From assembly GCA_039029315.1 (NCBI GenBank), contig JBCCGK010000062.1, forward strand, positions 5,269-69,268: 64,000 nt of DNA. Direction: 5' to 3'. The stretch comes from JBCCCJ01 sp039029315 (GTDB lineage: Bacteria > Bacteroidota > Bacteroidia > J057). The notes beneath the pieces are model-generated. The model had not been told where the DNA came from, did no database searches, and worked only from the letters and a program-made list of their open reading frames with translations. Positions 35,312 through 43,256 of the stretch are shown here, piece after piece. Every line of letters starts with the position of its first letter. Within the stretch, counting starts at the first letter, position 1. The position numbers and the translations under genes were made by a program.

Positions 35312-35947
35312 TTAGGCGTTGGGTTTGAGGGTAAGGAAATGATCTACATGATGTCGTCCAGCCGCAGTTTTAGCCGGCTCTTTGGCAAACAGGATCAGTT
35401 CTTTCCCATGCCATACTGGTTCAAGTTCCACACCTAGCGAATCGCCAAATTTGCTGACTTGAAGATAAGCACCTACCGTGGCTACAATCTCCACAATCTG
35501 GCCATCATCATAATATTTTTTGACTTCCGTCCAGGTCTCCATCGGTATGTGTTCTGGATCAATCACGATGTGGGCACACAAATCAAGAATCGCGACCTCA
35601 TTGGGCTCATAATGCTCGCTGTGCCGATATTCCACTCCCACAATATCAGCTTGCTTCTCAAGAGATACGCCAACACGCTCAGCCACAACCTCATGCTGTG
35701 TTACGCAATACAGACAATCTCCCATTTTTGTAGACTTGAGAATCAACAGCTCCTTGTCATACCAGGAAATCTGTCCCTCCTGAAGAATTTCAAAGAAAAT
35801 GTCCCACATCTTTTGAGACATTTCGGGGGCATGTCCTGTAATTTTGAAAATATTCAGGACCATTTCAAATCTGGCCACTGCGTCATCATAGACTTGCTTG
35901 ACCAGCGGAGAAGCCACTTCTGGCTCAACAAAAGGTAAATACGCCAT
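35312..35947 (-). CDS. Carboxymuconolactone decarboxylase/AhpD-like protein
   Basis: A 211-residue member of the same family as the next gene. ELLILKSTKMGDCLYCVTQH contains the CxxCxxxH redox/active-site motif of AhpD-type alkylhydroperoxidases. The second half has the paired helices typical of the family (EIVATVGAYLQVSKFGDSLG). It could act in peroxide defence or on a ring-opened aromatic lactone. Its start codon is preceded by the inverted repeat at 35966-35985, and the TetR regulator gene lies 84 bp upstream on the same strand. Confidence 0.88.
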   Translation of the reverse strand: MAYLPFVEPEVASPLVKQVYDDAVARFEMVLNIFKITGHAPEMSQKMWDIFFEILQEGQISWYDKELLILKSTKMGDCLYCVTQHEVVAERVGVSLEKQADIVGVEYRHSEHYEPNEVAILDLCAHIVIDPEHIPMETWTEVKKYYDDGQIVEIVATVGAYLQVSKFGDSLGVELEPVWHGKELILFAKEPAKTAAGRHHVDHFLTLKPNA

Positions 35948-35965
35948 AGGTATAGGAGAATTATT

Positions 35966-35985
35966 AACTAAGCAAACACTTAGTT
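35966..35985. promoter_or_regulatory. Putative TetR operator in front of the AhpD-like operon
   Basis: AACTAAGCAAACACTTAGTT: perfect 7-bp arms with a 6-bp spacer, 19 bp upstream of the start at 35947. The core CTAAG-N6-CTTAG recurs in front of the TetR gene at 36620-36639. Confidence 0.65.
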
Positions 35986-36031
35986 ATGAAACATAAAAAA
36001 ATAAGACGATTTGTCAGTCAGTTCCTTGCGA

Positions 36032-36613
36032 TTAGCTTACGATTTTTTGGATGGCAAACGTAATATATGCTTCAATCTCTGGCAAAGGCTTCACCTTGGC
36101 AACAGTGGATAAACTTTGTGTGATTCCAATGAGATATTCTGCTGTCAGGTCGATATTTGTATCGGCCGGAATTTGCTCTTGCTGGACACTGTTCTGCAAT
36201 GCGCGAATAAACAGACCCTTCATCTCTTGAAAAAAACGAAGGATAATCGGTTTGAATTCTTCTCCCTCTCCATCCAATTCTTTTACAGCACCAACCATCA
36301 TGCAGCCATTAGGGATGACTTTGTTGTGAATACTTGCCCCAAAATCATGAAGAAAGGCGTGAATGTCTTCAATTGTTGCTGCCTTTTCTTTCAAACTTGT
36401 CAGAAATAAGCCTGATAGTTTTTCTTCATATGCTTTGAGAACACGTCGGTACAGCTCCTTTTTATTCTCAAAAGTGGCTTTGATAGAAAATGGGTTGATG
36501 GCCATCCCGGTTTCCAGTTTTTTCCAGGTGGTTTTCTGGTATCCGTTTTCCCAAAAAATCAAGAGTGCTTTTTGGAGTACATCTTGCTCATCAAATAGTT
36601 TGGTACGACCCAT
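36032..36613 (-). CDS. TetR/AcrR-family transcriptional regulator
   Basis: A 193-residue one-component repressor starting at ATG 36613. The longer upstream frame has no conserved sequence and would run across the putative operator. The N-terminal helix-turn-helix is FDEQDVLQKALLIFWENGYQ followed by TTWKKLETGMAINPFSIKATF and ENKKELYRRVL. The C-terminal ligand-binding domain has no recognisable effector specificity. The same inverted repeat lies just upstream of its own start and in front of the AhpD-like genes, suggesting autorepression and control of that operon by a small ligand. Confidence 0.9.
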   Translation of the reverse strand: MGRTKLFDEQDVLQKALLIFWENGYQKTTWKKLETGMAINPFSIKATFENKKELYRRVLKAYEEKLSGLFLTSLKEKAATIEDIHAFLHDFGASIHNKVIPNGCMMVGAVKELDGEGEEFKPIILRFFQEMKGLFIRALQNSVQQEQIPADTNIDLTAEYLIGITQSLSTVAKVKPLPEIEAYITFAIQKIVS

Positions 36614-36619
36614 AAACAA

Positions 36620-36639
36620 ATCTAAGTGAATACTTAGAT
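36620..36639. promoter_or_regulatory. Putative TetR autoregulatory operator
   Basis: ATCTAAGTGAATACTTAGAT: perfect 7-bp arms with a 6-bp spacer, 6 bp upstream of the TetR start codon. Half-sites and spacing match the site at 35966-35985. Confidence 0.65.
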
Positions 36640-36785
36640 AAATACAAATGGAATCTTGACTCCTCATCTCACGCACAAATGAGTTGAAGCCAAATATCAG
36701 ACTGACTGATCGAGAATTGCAGGCAAGATATAGCCAAAGATCAACCTCCCTGCCTGGATTAGACCGATCAATGCACTTTTTCTTC

Positions 36786-37892
36786 TCAATAAGTGGATAA
36801 ATGTAAGGTTCTCCCTCCTCGCTTGAATGCACTGCCTCTTTCTTTCAATTTTTCTTCCTGTTGGGCTTCATTCTCCAAAAACTCCATCATATAAGCCATG
36901 ACTTCTTCTTCTTTCACCTCCACTTTGGATCCTTCAGAAATGGTCTCAGTGATGTAGGCATGCAGCAGGTGGGTCATTTGGTTCTGAAACAGATCAGGTG
37001 TGGCAAATACGTCCATCCCGATGATCTGATCCCCTGTTACCCCTACGAATCCAACACACCTTCGCCTGCTCCTTAGCTCCCTGACAAAGTATGCCTCATA
37101 TGCCTGAAGTTGTTCTTGATACTCCTCTGATTGGGTGAGCGCAGTGAGGGTTTTGGTATGCGTCATGGCCTGATTCTTCTTTGTAACTACATCCACATTT
37201 TTCCAGACCATTGATTGATTTTTGTCTACAACCGCTACCTTCCTGATTCGATTGGATGCTACGCCGAAATATCCATCAAATACAGCACTGTCTCCTTCTT
37301 TCACACGCCATCGGCTGTGTTCTACACAAAACACACTGAGATCCACCTGCCCGCTATTGGGCGGCAATACAACATCCTGAGCCAAAACACGATCCTGTTT
37401 GCCTCCTTTTACGACTTCTCCAGCCATAAGAAAGATGCTATCTGAGGAAGTATTCTCAATCATAAGTGTGTTGACCCGCGCGCCCGATCCTATGCTTTGA
37501 TTTTGTAGTTCTTGCTGTACAGCCTGTAGAGTGGGTTCTTGTAAGACTTGCTGAATTTCCAATGAATCGATACGAAGGGGTTCTTCCCTATTGTTTGGGG
37601 GAAGGGCGTTCATATTGGACAAGGGAGTCTCTGCTCCATTTCCGACTTCAGTGATTCTAACTTTTTTCTCTTCCAGGGCTTGTTTCAAGTTGTCATAACG
37701 TCCGATATCTGCATGCGCTTGCTGAAAGGATTTCCCGGCATAGATAGGATAGAGGTGAAGATTTTTATATGTAAGACGGGTTTGGCTCGTGGTCTCTCCT
37801 CCAAGGGAAAGGTAATTCGTTTTCATTTCGTATTGAGCGAAAGAGAGAGTGGAGGACAGCAAAAGGGAGAGAATGATCAAAGAGGATTTCAT
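36786..37892 (-). CDS. Secreted ARPP-1/DUF6569-like protein
   Basis: A 368-residue protein with a signal peptide (IILSLLLSSTLSFAQ). The central region reads TLMIENTSSDSIFLMAGEVV, then KGGKQDRVLAQDVVLPPNSG and FCVEHSRWR. This is the ARPP-1 (DUF6569) fold pattern of an AGE-GGKQDR core followed by a CVE-RW block. Biochemical function of the family is not known to me. A C-terminal segment rich in Glu and Lys (about 320-360) is probably helical. It is probably periplasmic or on the outer surface. Upstream lies a perfect hairpin/inverted repeat (37952-37969). Confidence 0.8.
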   Translation of the reverse strand: MKSSLIILSLLLSSTLSFAQYEMKTNYLSLGGETTSQTRLTYKNLHLYPIYAGKSFQQAHADIGRYDNLKQALEEKKVRITEVGNGAETPLSNMNALPPNNREEPLRIDSLEIQQVLQEPTLQAVQQELQNQSIGSGARVNTLMIENTSSDSIFLMAGEVVKGGKQDRVLAQDVVLPPNSGQVDLSVFCVEHSRWRVKEGDSAVFDGYFGVASNRIRKVAVVDKNQSMVWKNVDVVTKKNQAMTHTKTLTALTQSEEYQEQLQAYEAYFVRELRSRRRCVGFVGVTGDQIIGMDVFATPDLFQNQMTHLLHAYITETISEGSKVEVKEEEVMAYMMEFLENEAQQEEKLKERGSAFKRGGRTLHLSTY

Positions 37893-37951
37893 AGGCTATT
37901 GACATCATGAAAAGAGATGAAAAAATCAAATGAATGGGTAGGCTAAGTATA

Positions 37952-37969
37952 AGATCTCCAAAGAGATCT
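37952..37969. repeat. Perfect inverted repeat between the acyl-CoA oxidase-like and ARPP-1-like genes
   Basis: AGATCTC-CAAA-GAGATCT: 7-bp arms around a tetraloop-size spacer, 60 bp upstream of the ARPP-1-like start and 108 bp after the preceding gene's stop. It could be an operator or a processing/termination hairpin. There is no T-run on the transcribed side. Confidence 0.35.
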
Positions 37970-38076
37970 ATTTCCATAAATTGCAATGGAGAATCGGTTC
38001 AAATAAGTGATTGCTATCCCACAATCCATGAAGAATTGACATGGACCAGGAGAAGATAACAAAGAAGAGTAGGGGC

Positions 38077-40410
38077 TTATTTTCTGGCAATGGGCGCGCC
38101 CAGAATAGGATCGGGAATCCCAAAAGCCTTCACAAGCCAAATCGCATCGCTTTTCAACTCCTTGCAGAGCTGGGTCACTTGTTTGCGGATCGCCTTTGAT
38201 TTGGCAGACTCAATATACCCTTGTTCCAGGTACCAGGCCAGATGCTCCTCAATCTGATGAAGGGCATAGAGGTCGCACAGCTTGAGCAATATGTCTTTGT
38301 TTTCTCCAGATGGAAGATTCTGAATGGTAGAGACAAATTGTTCGAGGATGACGCGCTCCACATAGGCTTTTCCAACCTCAACAAGATGAGACTGGACTTC
38401 AATCATTGCATAGAAAGAATCCATGCCCTCTGAGATTCGCTTTCGCAATCGTTGGGCGGCAGAAATAACCAATTCTTCTTCCCGACACCGAAACAAGCTA
38501 AGATGCAAGTCTGAATCACGCAGATGTTCTTCTGATCGCAAGCGACTGATGATTGGATTTTTTTCTTTAACAGCATTGGTGATTTGCTTGGCGAGAAAAT
38601 TCACCATACCGAGAAAATTCATAGAGCTGAATGCCTGCCGGAACTCTGTGAGTCTTGCTTTGGCTACCAATTGCAAGAGCACTGTATTGTCTCCTTCAAA
38701 GGTGGTAAAGATGTCTGTGTCTGCTTTGAGGTCCGCAAATCGATTGACCCACAGATAGCCATTCCCGCCACAGGCTTCCCGACATTCTTGCAGGGTCTTG
38801 GTCGTATGCCAGGTACTCAGGGCTTTTAAGCCAGCTGCAAGGGCTTCTACTTCCCTTTCATCTCCTTCTTGCCGATCCAGAAATCGATCGATCATATACA
38901 CATGCCCAAAATGGAAGGCATAGGTTTTGGCAAGGAGTGGGAGCAGTCTACGCTGGTGCGTCTGATAGGTCATGATCGTCACCTCCTGTTCCCCTTTAGG
39001 GCCAAATTGGCGGCGCTGATTGGCATACTGGATCGCGATCGACAAGCCTGATTTGGCTGCACTCAGTCCTCCAAGCGGCACCCCAACCCGTCCTCCAACC
39101 AATGTCCCCAACATCGTAAAGAAACGTTTCCCTTCATTCGTGATCGGACTGTGATAGGTTCCATCCGAATCGATAGAAGCAAAGCGTCCCAACAAATTCG
39201 CCTTGGGAACTCGCACCTGATCAAACCACAATCGGCCATTGTCTACCCCATTCAACCCCAACTTTCGACCGCTATCCCCAATTCTCACTCCCTTCATCGC
39301 ATTCCCTTCCTCATCCCGAATCGGCACCAGAATCGCGTGCACCCCATGTCGTTCCCCCTGAGTAATCAGTTGGGCAAAAACTGTTGCCATCCTGGCATGT
39401 GCTGCGGCATTGCCAATATATTCCTTGAACGCATGATCGTGTGGGGTATGAATCACAAATTCCTGAGTCTCTGGATCAAAGGTCGCAGTGGTTTCCAAAT
39501 CCCGAACATTGGACCCATGCCCGGATTCTGTCATCGCAAAACAGCCTGGAAGGGCCAAGGTTCCAGTATCAGGAAGATATTGGATATGTTGCTCTTTTGT
39601 CCCCAGCCCTAGAATACTCCCGCCAAAGAGACCAAATTGTACCCCATACTTGATGAGCAAACTGATGTCGTGATGTCCCAAGACCTCAAACACTGCAAAG
39701 TATTTCCGCATATCATCACTTCCCCCGGCATAGGTCGGATAGGATAAGGCTCCATATCCCTGTTCAGCCAAATAAGTGAGCCACGTCAATACCTGTTCCC
39801 GATACGCTTCCTTGGTTTGTGGAATATGATCATAGGAAAATGCCGGATCGGACAATAAGGTCTTGACTTTATTCTTGAAACCGGCCATGTCTCCATCCAA
39901 CAAGGCCTGAAGATCGTTCAAATCGAAGGAGGGCTGACTATCAAGAATTCCTGATTGCTCTCTTGAATCCCGGGCTTCTGCCAACATTTCTCTAGCAGCC
40001 TCAACACTGATGATTCCAAGCGCATCCTGAATCTCATGAAGAGCCTTGGTTGCAGAATCATTTTTGAACATGCCCGCATGCGCTTCACTCCCAAGATTGG
40101 CCAACTGCATACTCAGGTCCACCAGGGTTCGCTTTTCCAAAGCAGGTACTTCCTTGGCGGCAGCCTTGATCGTGCGTAACCATTGTTTGACCTCGGAGAC
40201 AGAAGGAGGTGCAGCCGGATCCAAGCGGGCCATGATATAGGCTTTCTCTTCCTCACCCAACCAGGATTGATCTGCAATCATCTGGTTCACTGTCGCCACC
40301 TCAGTTGGTGTCAGCATATCATCTGACCAGGCCATATAGAGGATGGGAAGAAAGGCAAGTACGTTGGGGTGGGTAGGAGAGGTATCTGGAGAGAGGGAGG
40401 GAGGTGTCAT
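38077..40410 (-). CDS. Acyl-CoA dehydrogenase/oxidase-like flavoprotein with N-terminal helical domain
   Basis: A 777-residue protein. Residues about 150-630 form an acyl-CoA dehydrogenase fold: FAMTESGHGSNVRDLETTAT in the FAD/substrate region, AAKSGLSIAIQYANQRRQFG, and CGGNGYLWVNRFADLKADTD followed by IFTTFEGDNTVLLQ, whose Glu occupies the catalytic-base position of acyl-CoA oxidases. The C-terminal 150 residues resemble the oxidase tail. The first 120 residues (YMAWSDDMLTPTEVATVNQM) look like a TerB-like helical domain, an unusual addition (inference). It oxidises the alpha-beta bond of an acyl-CoA. An SDR gene lies 76 bp upstream on the same strand. Confidence 0.88.
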   Translation of the reverse strand: MTPPSLSPDTSPTHPNVLAFLPILYMAWSDDMLTPTEVATVNQMIADQSWLGEEEKAYIMARLDPAAPPSVSEVKQWLRTIKAAAKEVPALEKRTLVDLSMQLANLGSEAHAGMFKNDSATKALHEIQDALGIISVEAAREMLAEARDSREQSGILDSQPSFDLNDLQALLDGDMAGFKNKVKTLLSDPAFSYDHIPQTKEAYREQVLTWLTYLAEQGYGALSYPTYAGGSDDMRKYFAVFEVLGHHDISLLIKYGVQFGLFGGSILGLGTKEQHIQYLPDTGTLALPGCFAMTESGHGSNVRDLETTATFDPETQEFVIHTPHDHAFKEYIGNAAAHARMATVFAQLITQGERHGVHAILVPIRDEEGNAMKGVRIGDSGRKLGLNGVDNGRLWFDQVRVPKANLLGRFASIDSDGTYHSPITNEGKRFFTMLGTLVGGRVGVPLGGLSAAKSGLSIAIQYANQRRQFGPKGEQEVTIMTYQTHQRRLLPLLAKTYAFHFGHVYMIDRFLDRQEGDEREVEALAAGLKALSTWHTTKTLQECREACGGNGYLWVNRFADLKADTDIFTTFEGDNTVLLQLVAKARLTEFRQAFSSMNFLGMVNFLAKQITNAVKEKNPIISRLRSEEHLRDSDLHLSLFRCREEELVISAAQRLRKRISEGMDSFYAMIEVQSHLVEVGKAYVERVILEQFVSTIQNLPSGENKDILLKLCDLYALHQIEEHLAWYLEQGYIESAKSKAIRKQVTQLCKELKSDAIWLVKAFGIPDPILGAPIARK

Positions 40411-40486
40411 TGATATAAATAAATTATCCTTCCCTAAAGATACGGATTCAATAGAAAGAAGTCGAATTTCTTCTCCTCCTTTTTGA

Positions 40487-41311
40487 TTAATCCACAGTTG
40501 ATTGCTTGATCAGCTTCTCAGCGAAGGTTCGGACAAACTTCTCTGGCATCAATCGGGTGAACAGATCAATGACACGTGCATCCGATCCAATCAACAATCT
40601 CGACTTATTCCTGGCAATGGCCTTCATAATCGTTTCTGCGGCTTTTTCTGGTGTTGTTTTGAAGGCCTTTTCAAAATTAGCCACATCTTTTTCACGCATG
40701 GGGTCATTTCCTCGCGTACGTGCATTTCGGGCAATATTGGTCTTGATGCCTCCGGGATGGACAACCATTACATGCATTGAGGTAGAGAGGTGCTCTGCCC
40801 GCAAAGATTCTGTGAAGCCACGTACTGCGAATTTTGAGCAAGAGTAGGGACCATTATGAATCACCCCTACCAGACCAAACACACTGGATACATTGATCAC
40901 ATACGACTCTGGTCGCTCCAACAAATGAGGCACATAGGCCATCGAACCATGCACCACTCCCCAAAAGTTGATGTTCATCAGCCAGTCAAATTCCTCCTGA
41001 GACACTGCCTGTAAGCTTAATCTGTACAAGGCGACCCCGGCATTGTTGACCACGATGTCTACATGCCCAAAATCCTTGAGAATTTGGTCTTTGGCCGCAT
41101 AAATCTCCTCCTTCTTTCCTACATCTATCAAATAGGAACGGACAACACCTCCTCCTTCTTCTATCAGCTGTTGGGTCTCTGCCAGACCGATCTGATTGAC
41201 ATCTTGTATGGCTACCTGAACACCAGCTTGCGCAAGTTGAAGACTAAGACTTCTGCCGATCCCTGAAGCGGCTCCTGTTACGACTGCTACGGTTTGAGAG
41301 GAGAGATTCAT
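40487..41311 (-). CDS. Short-chain dehydrogenase/reductase
   Basis: A 274-residue classical SDR from ATG 41311, chosen because the nucleotide-binding TGAASGIGRSL then lies at residues 12-22. An upstream frame start at 41356 adds a non-conserved tail. NNAG is at 89-92, and the catalytic Ser142/143, Tyr156 and Lys160 lie in NVSSVFG and PYSCSK. The substrate is unknown. The acyl-CoA oxidase-like gene downstream suggests lipid or fatty acid metabolism. The probable operon promoter region holds two tandem 16-bp palindromes (41403-41440). Confidence 0.9.
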   Translation of the reverse strand: MNLSSQTVAVVTGAASGIGRSLSLQLAQAGVQVAIQDVNQIGLAETQQLIEEGGGVVRSYLIDVGKKEEIYAAKDQILKDFGHVDIVVNNAGVALYRLSLQAVSQEEFDWLMNINFWGVVHGSMAYVPHLLERPESYVINVSSVFGLVGVIHNGPYSCSKFAVRGFTESLRAEHLSTSMHVMVVHPGGIKTNIARNARTRGNDPMREKDVANFEKAFKTTPEKAAETIMKAIARNKSRLLIGSDARVIDLFTRLMPEKFVRTFAEKLIKQSTVD

Positions 41312-41402
41312 ATATAGTAGTAGGAAATAAAGTTCCTTGGAAGTAGATGAATTCAAGGATTGGATGCAAGTATTTGTTCATTTTTTCTGGGCGTCAAACA
41401 TA

Positions 41403-41440
41403 AACTAAGATTTTAGTTGATTATAACTAAGATTTTAGTT
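41403..41440. promoter_or_regulatory. Two tandem 16-bp palindromes in a divergent promoter region
   Basis: AACTAAGATTTTAGTT occurs twice, at 41403-41418 and 41425-41440, identical copies 22 bp centre to centre (two helical turns, so on one face of the DNA). They lie between the SDR start (41311, minus) and the DUF1573 start (41488, plus). This is the pattern of a cooperative operator. The half-site AACTAAG also appears in the TetR operators at 35966, but with different spacing. Confidence 0.6.
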
Positions 41441-41487
41441 TAATTGCAATTGTTATCATTTTATTTATCACTAATCATTCAATCGCT

Positions 41488-41916
41488 ATGAAACATTTGA
41501 TGTTTTTCACCCCGTTCCTATTGGCTCTATTCACAATGGTCTTTGCTCAGTCCAGCTTTATGCCTGGTCAGGGGAGCCTTGTATTTGAAGAAAAAGGAAT
41601 TGCTGTTTCTGCCTGGGAAGCTGACACACACGATTTTGGCGAGATCCCTCAAGGTGAGGCAGTCAGTCATCGATTTGTCTTTACCAATACTGGCAACAAG
41701 GCATTGACCATTGAGAAAGTAGAAGTAGCATGTGGATGTACAGCCTATGCGTACAGCAAGGAGGCGATTCAGCCCGGAGAACAAGGCTTTGTAACCGCCA
41801 CCTATAATGCCAAAAAAACTGGCCGATTCATAAAACCATTGACCGTCTTCACGGATGAGGAAGCTGGTCAACAAAGGCTGGTCTTAAAAGGAGAAGTACT
41901 GTCAAGCAAAGAGTAA
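41488..41916 (+). CDS. DUF1573 domain-containing exported protein
   Basis: A 142-residue protein with a signal peptide (MKHLMFFTPFLLALFTMVFA) and one DUF1573 Ig-like domain: THDFGEIPQGEAVSHRFVFT, then NTGNKALTIEKVEVACGCTA and PGEQGFVTATYNAKKTGRF. The CGC pair is the usual DUF1573 feature. Function is unknown; members are periplasmic or surface proteins common in Bacteroidota. It is divergent from the SDR/acyl-CoA oxidase operon across the tandem palindromes. Confidence 0.9.
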   Translation: MKHLMFFTPFLLALFTMVFAQSSFMPGQGSLVFEEKGIAVSAWEADTHDFGEIPQGEAVSHRFVFTNTGNKALTIEKVEVACGCTAYAYSKEAIQPGEQGFVTATYNAKKTGRFIKPLTVFTDEEAGQQRLVLKGEVLSSKE

Positions 41917-41985
41917 ACTCACCTCAATCGAACACACAGTCATGGAATCACAGTGGCGAGCCAACAGCTACTCTGTGGTTCCATG

Positions 41986-42017
41986 TCTGCATTCTTTGCC
42001 AAAATCCAGTATCTTTG
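41986..42017 (+). promoter_or_regulatory. Possible promoter of the GNAT gene
   Basis: TCTG at 41986-41989, 20 bp, then TATCTTTG at 42010-42017, a perfect TAnnTTTG -7 box with an imperfect -33 element. It would give a leader of about 15 nt before the start at 42039. Confidence 0.45.
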
Positions 42018-42038
42018 ACAAGATGAATCCAAACATGT

Positions 42039-42584
42039 ATGCGCATATATCTTCTTGAAACCGCCAGACTTGGGTTGCGAACCTGGCTGGCTTCAGATCT
42101 GGACCCTTTCGCTGAGATGAATCAGGACCCGAGGGTAATGGAGTTTTTTCCCAGGACCTTTACTTATGAAGAATCCAAAAAAGGAATCGACACCTTCAAT
42201 CAGCACTATGAAGAACATGGATTTACCTATTATGCCGTTGATCGATTAGACTCTTCAGACTTTATAGGCTTCATTGGCATCAAGCATCAGACCTTTGACA
42301 GTCATTTTACTCCCTGTATTGACATTGGTTGGAGATTGGCTGTGGATGCCTGGGGAAAAGGATTTGCGACAGAAGGGGCCAAAGCATGTCTGGATCATGC
42401 GTTTCGACAGCTCAACTTGTCTGAGATCTACTCCACCACTCCTCTGCTCAACACACCTTCCAAGCGTGTGATGCAAAAAATCGGGATGCAGTTCGCTGGA
42501 GAGTTTGACCATCCAAAGATTCCCGTAGATAGTCCCTTGAACAGATGTTGCCTATACAAGGCAGGACGAAGTGATTATATGTAA
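42039..42584 (+). CDS. GNAT-family N-acetyltransferase (RimJ/RimL-like)
   Basis: A 181-residue acetyltransferase. LLETARLGLRTW at the start, YYAVDRLDSSDFIGFIGIKH, the acetyl-CoA-binding block GWRLAVDAWGKGFATEGAKA, and NTPSKRVMQKIGMQF place it with RimJ/RimL-type GNAT proteins. Targets in the family are ribosomal protein N-termini or small amines; the target here is unknown. It is cytosolic and lies 52 bp before the macro-domain gene. Confidence 0.9.
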   Translation: MRIYLLETARLGLRTWLASDLDPFAEMNQDPRVMEFFPRTFTYEESKKGIDTFNQHYEEHGFTYYAVDRLDSSDFIGFIGIKHQTFDSHFTPCIDIGWRLAVDAWGKGFATEGAKACLDHAFRQLNLSEIYSTTPLLNTPSKRVMQKIGMQFAGEFDHPKIPVDSPLNRCCLYKAGRSDYM

Positions 42585-42636
42585 GATTTGAGGAAAATTG
42601 TGTTGGATTTGCCAGGGGAGAAAAGGATTTTTTATC

Positions 42637-43248
42637 ATGAATTCTTTTTCGCTCATCCTTGTTGATCCCAATCCGATGCTCTGCCAGGAATGGGAGAATG
42701 CCTTTCAGGAGTTTGATTCTGTGGAGGTAGTCAATGATTACTTTGAGAAACTTCCTGTATTTGATTGCATGGTCAGTGCTGCCAACTCTTTTGGGTTGAT
42801 GGATGGGGGGGTAGATCTGGCCATCATCAATTTTTTTGGGCCACAGCTGGAACGAGAGGTTCAAGCACATATCCTGTCCCGCTACTGGGGTGAACAATCC
42901 GTTGGTACAAGCTTTATTTTCCCTACAGCACATCCCAAACATCCCTATCTGGCCCATACGCCCACAATGCGGGTTCCATCAAATATTTCTCACTCAGACA
43001 ATGTCTATCTCGCCATGAAGGCAATGTTGGAAGCTGTTCACCACCATAATGAGCAATCTGCGACTCCTATCAACACCCTGGCATGTCCGGGTCTGGGCAC
43101 CTCCACGGGCCGTGTTCCCTATCCCAAAGCTGCCAGAGATATGGCAATGGCCTACCGAAACTATTTGAACCCTCCGAGTCGAATCGACTGGAATTATGCA
43201 ACCTATCGTCAGCATGAAGTTAAATATGGCAAGAAGCCCTTCCAGTGA
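42637..43248 (+). CDS. Macro domain-containing protein
   Basis: About 203 residues from ATG 42637; an in-frame start at 42598 would add a non-conserved leader. MVSAANSFGLMDGGVDLAII matches the ADP-ribose-binding loop of macro domains in the subclass with an NSFG-MDGG sequence. TLACPGLGTSTGRVPYPKAA is the second ligand-binding loop. Such proteins bind or hydrolyse ADP-ribose derivatives. There is no toxin or other ADP-ribosylation gene beside it. It is followed 8 bp later by the convergent CoA-transferase gene. Confidence 0.9.
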   Translation: MNSFSLILVDPNPMLCQEWENAFQEFDSVEVVNDYFEKLPVFDCMVSAANSFGLMDGGVDLAIINFFGPQLEREVQAHILSRYWGEQSVGTSFIFPTAHPKHPYLAHTPTMRVPSNISHSDNVYLAMKAMLEAVHHHNEQSATPINTLACPGLGTSTGRVPYPKAARDMAMAYRNYLNPPSRIDWNYATYRQHEVKYGKKPFQ

Positions 43249-43256
43249 TCATCGAG

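Noticed and set aside
36614..36832. An N-terminal extension of the TetR regulator
   Set aside because: It contains no conserved sequence, overlaps the end of the ARPP-1-like gene and runs through the putative operator.
42637..43248. Macro-domain gene considered as the antitoxin half of a DarT/DarG system
   Set aside because: No DarT-like toxin lies on either side; neighbours are a GNAT and a CoA-transferase.
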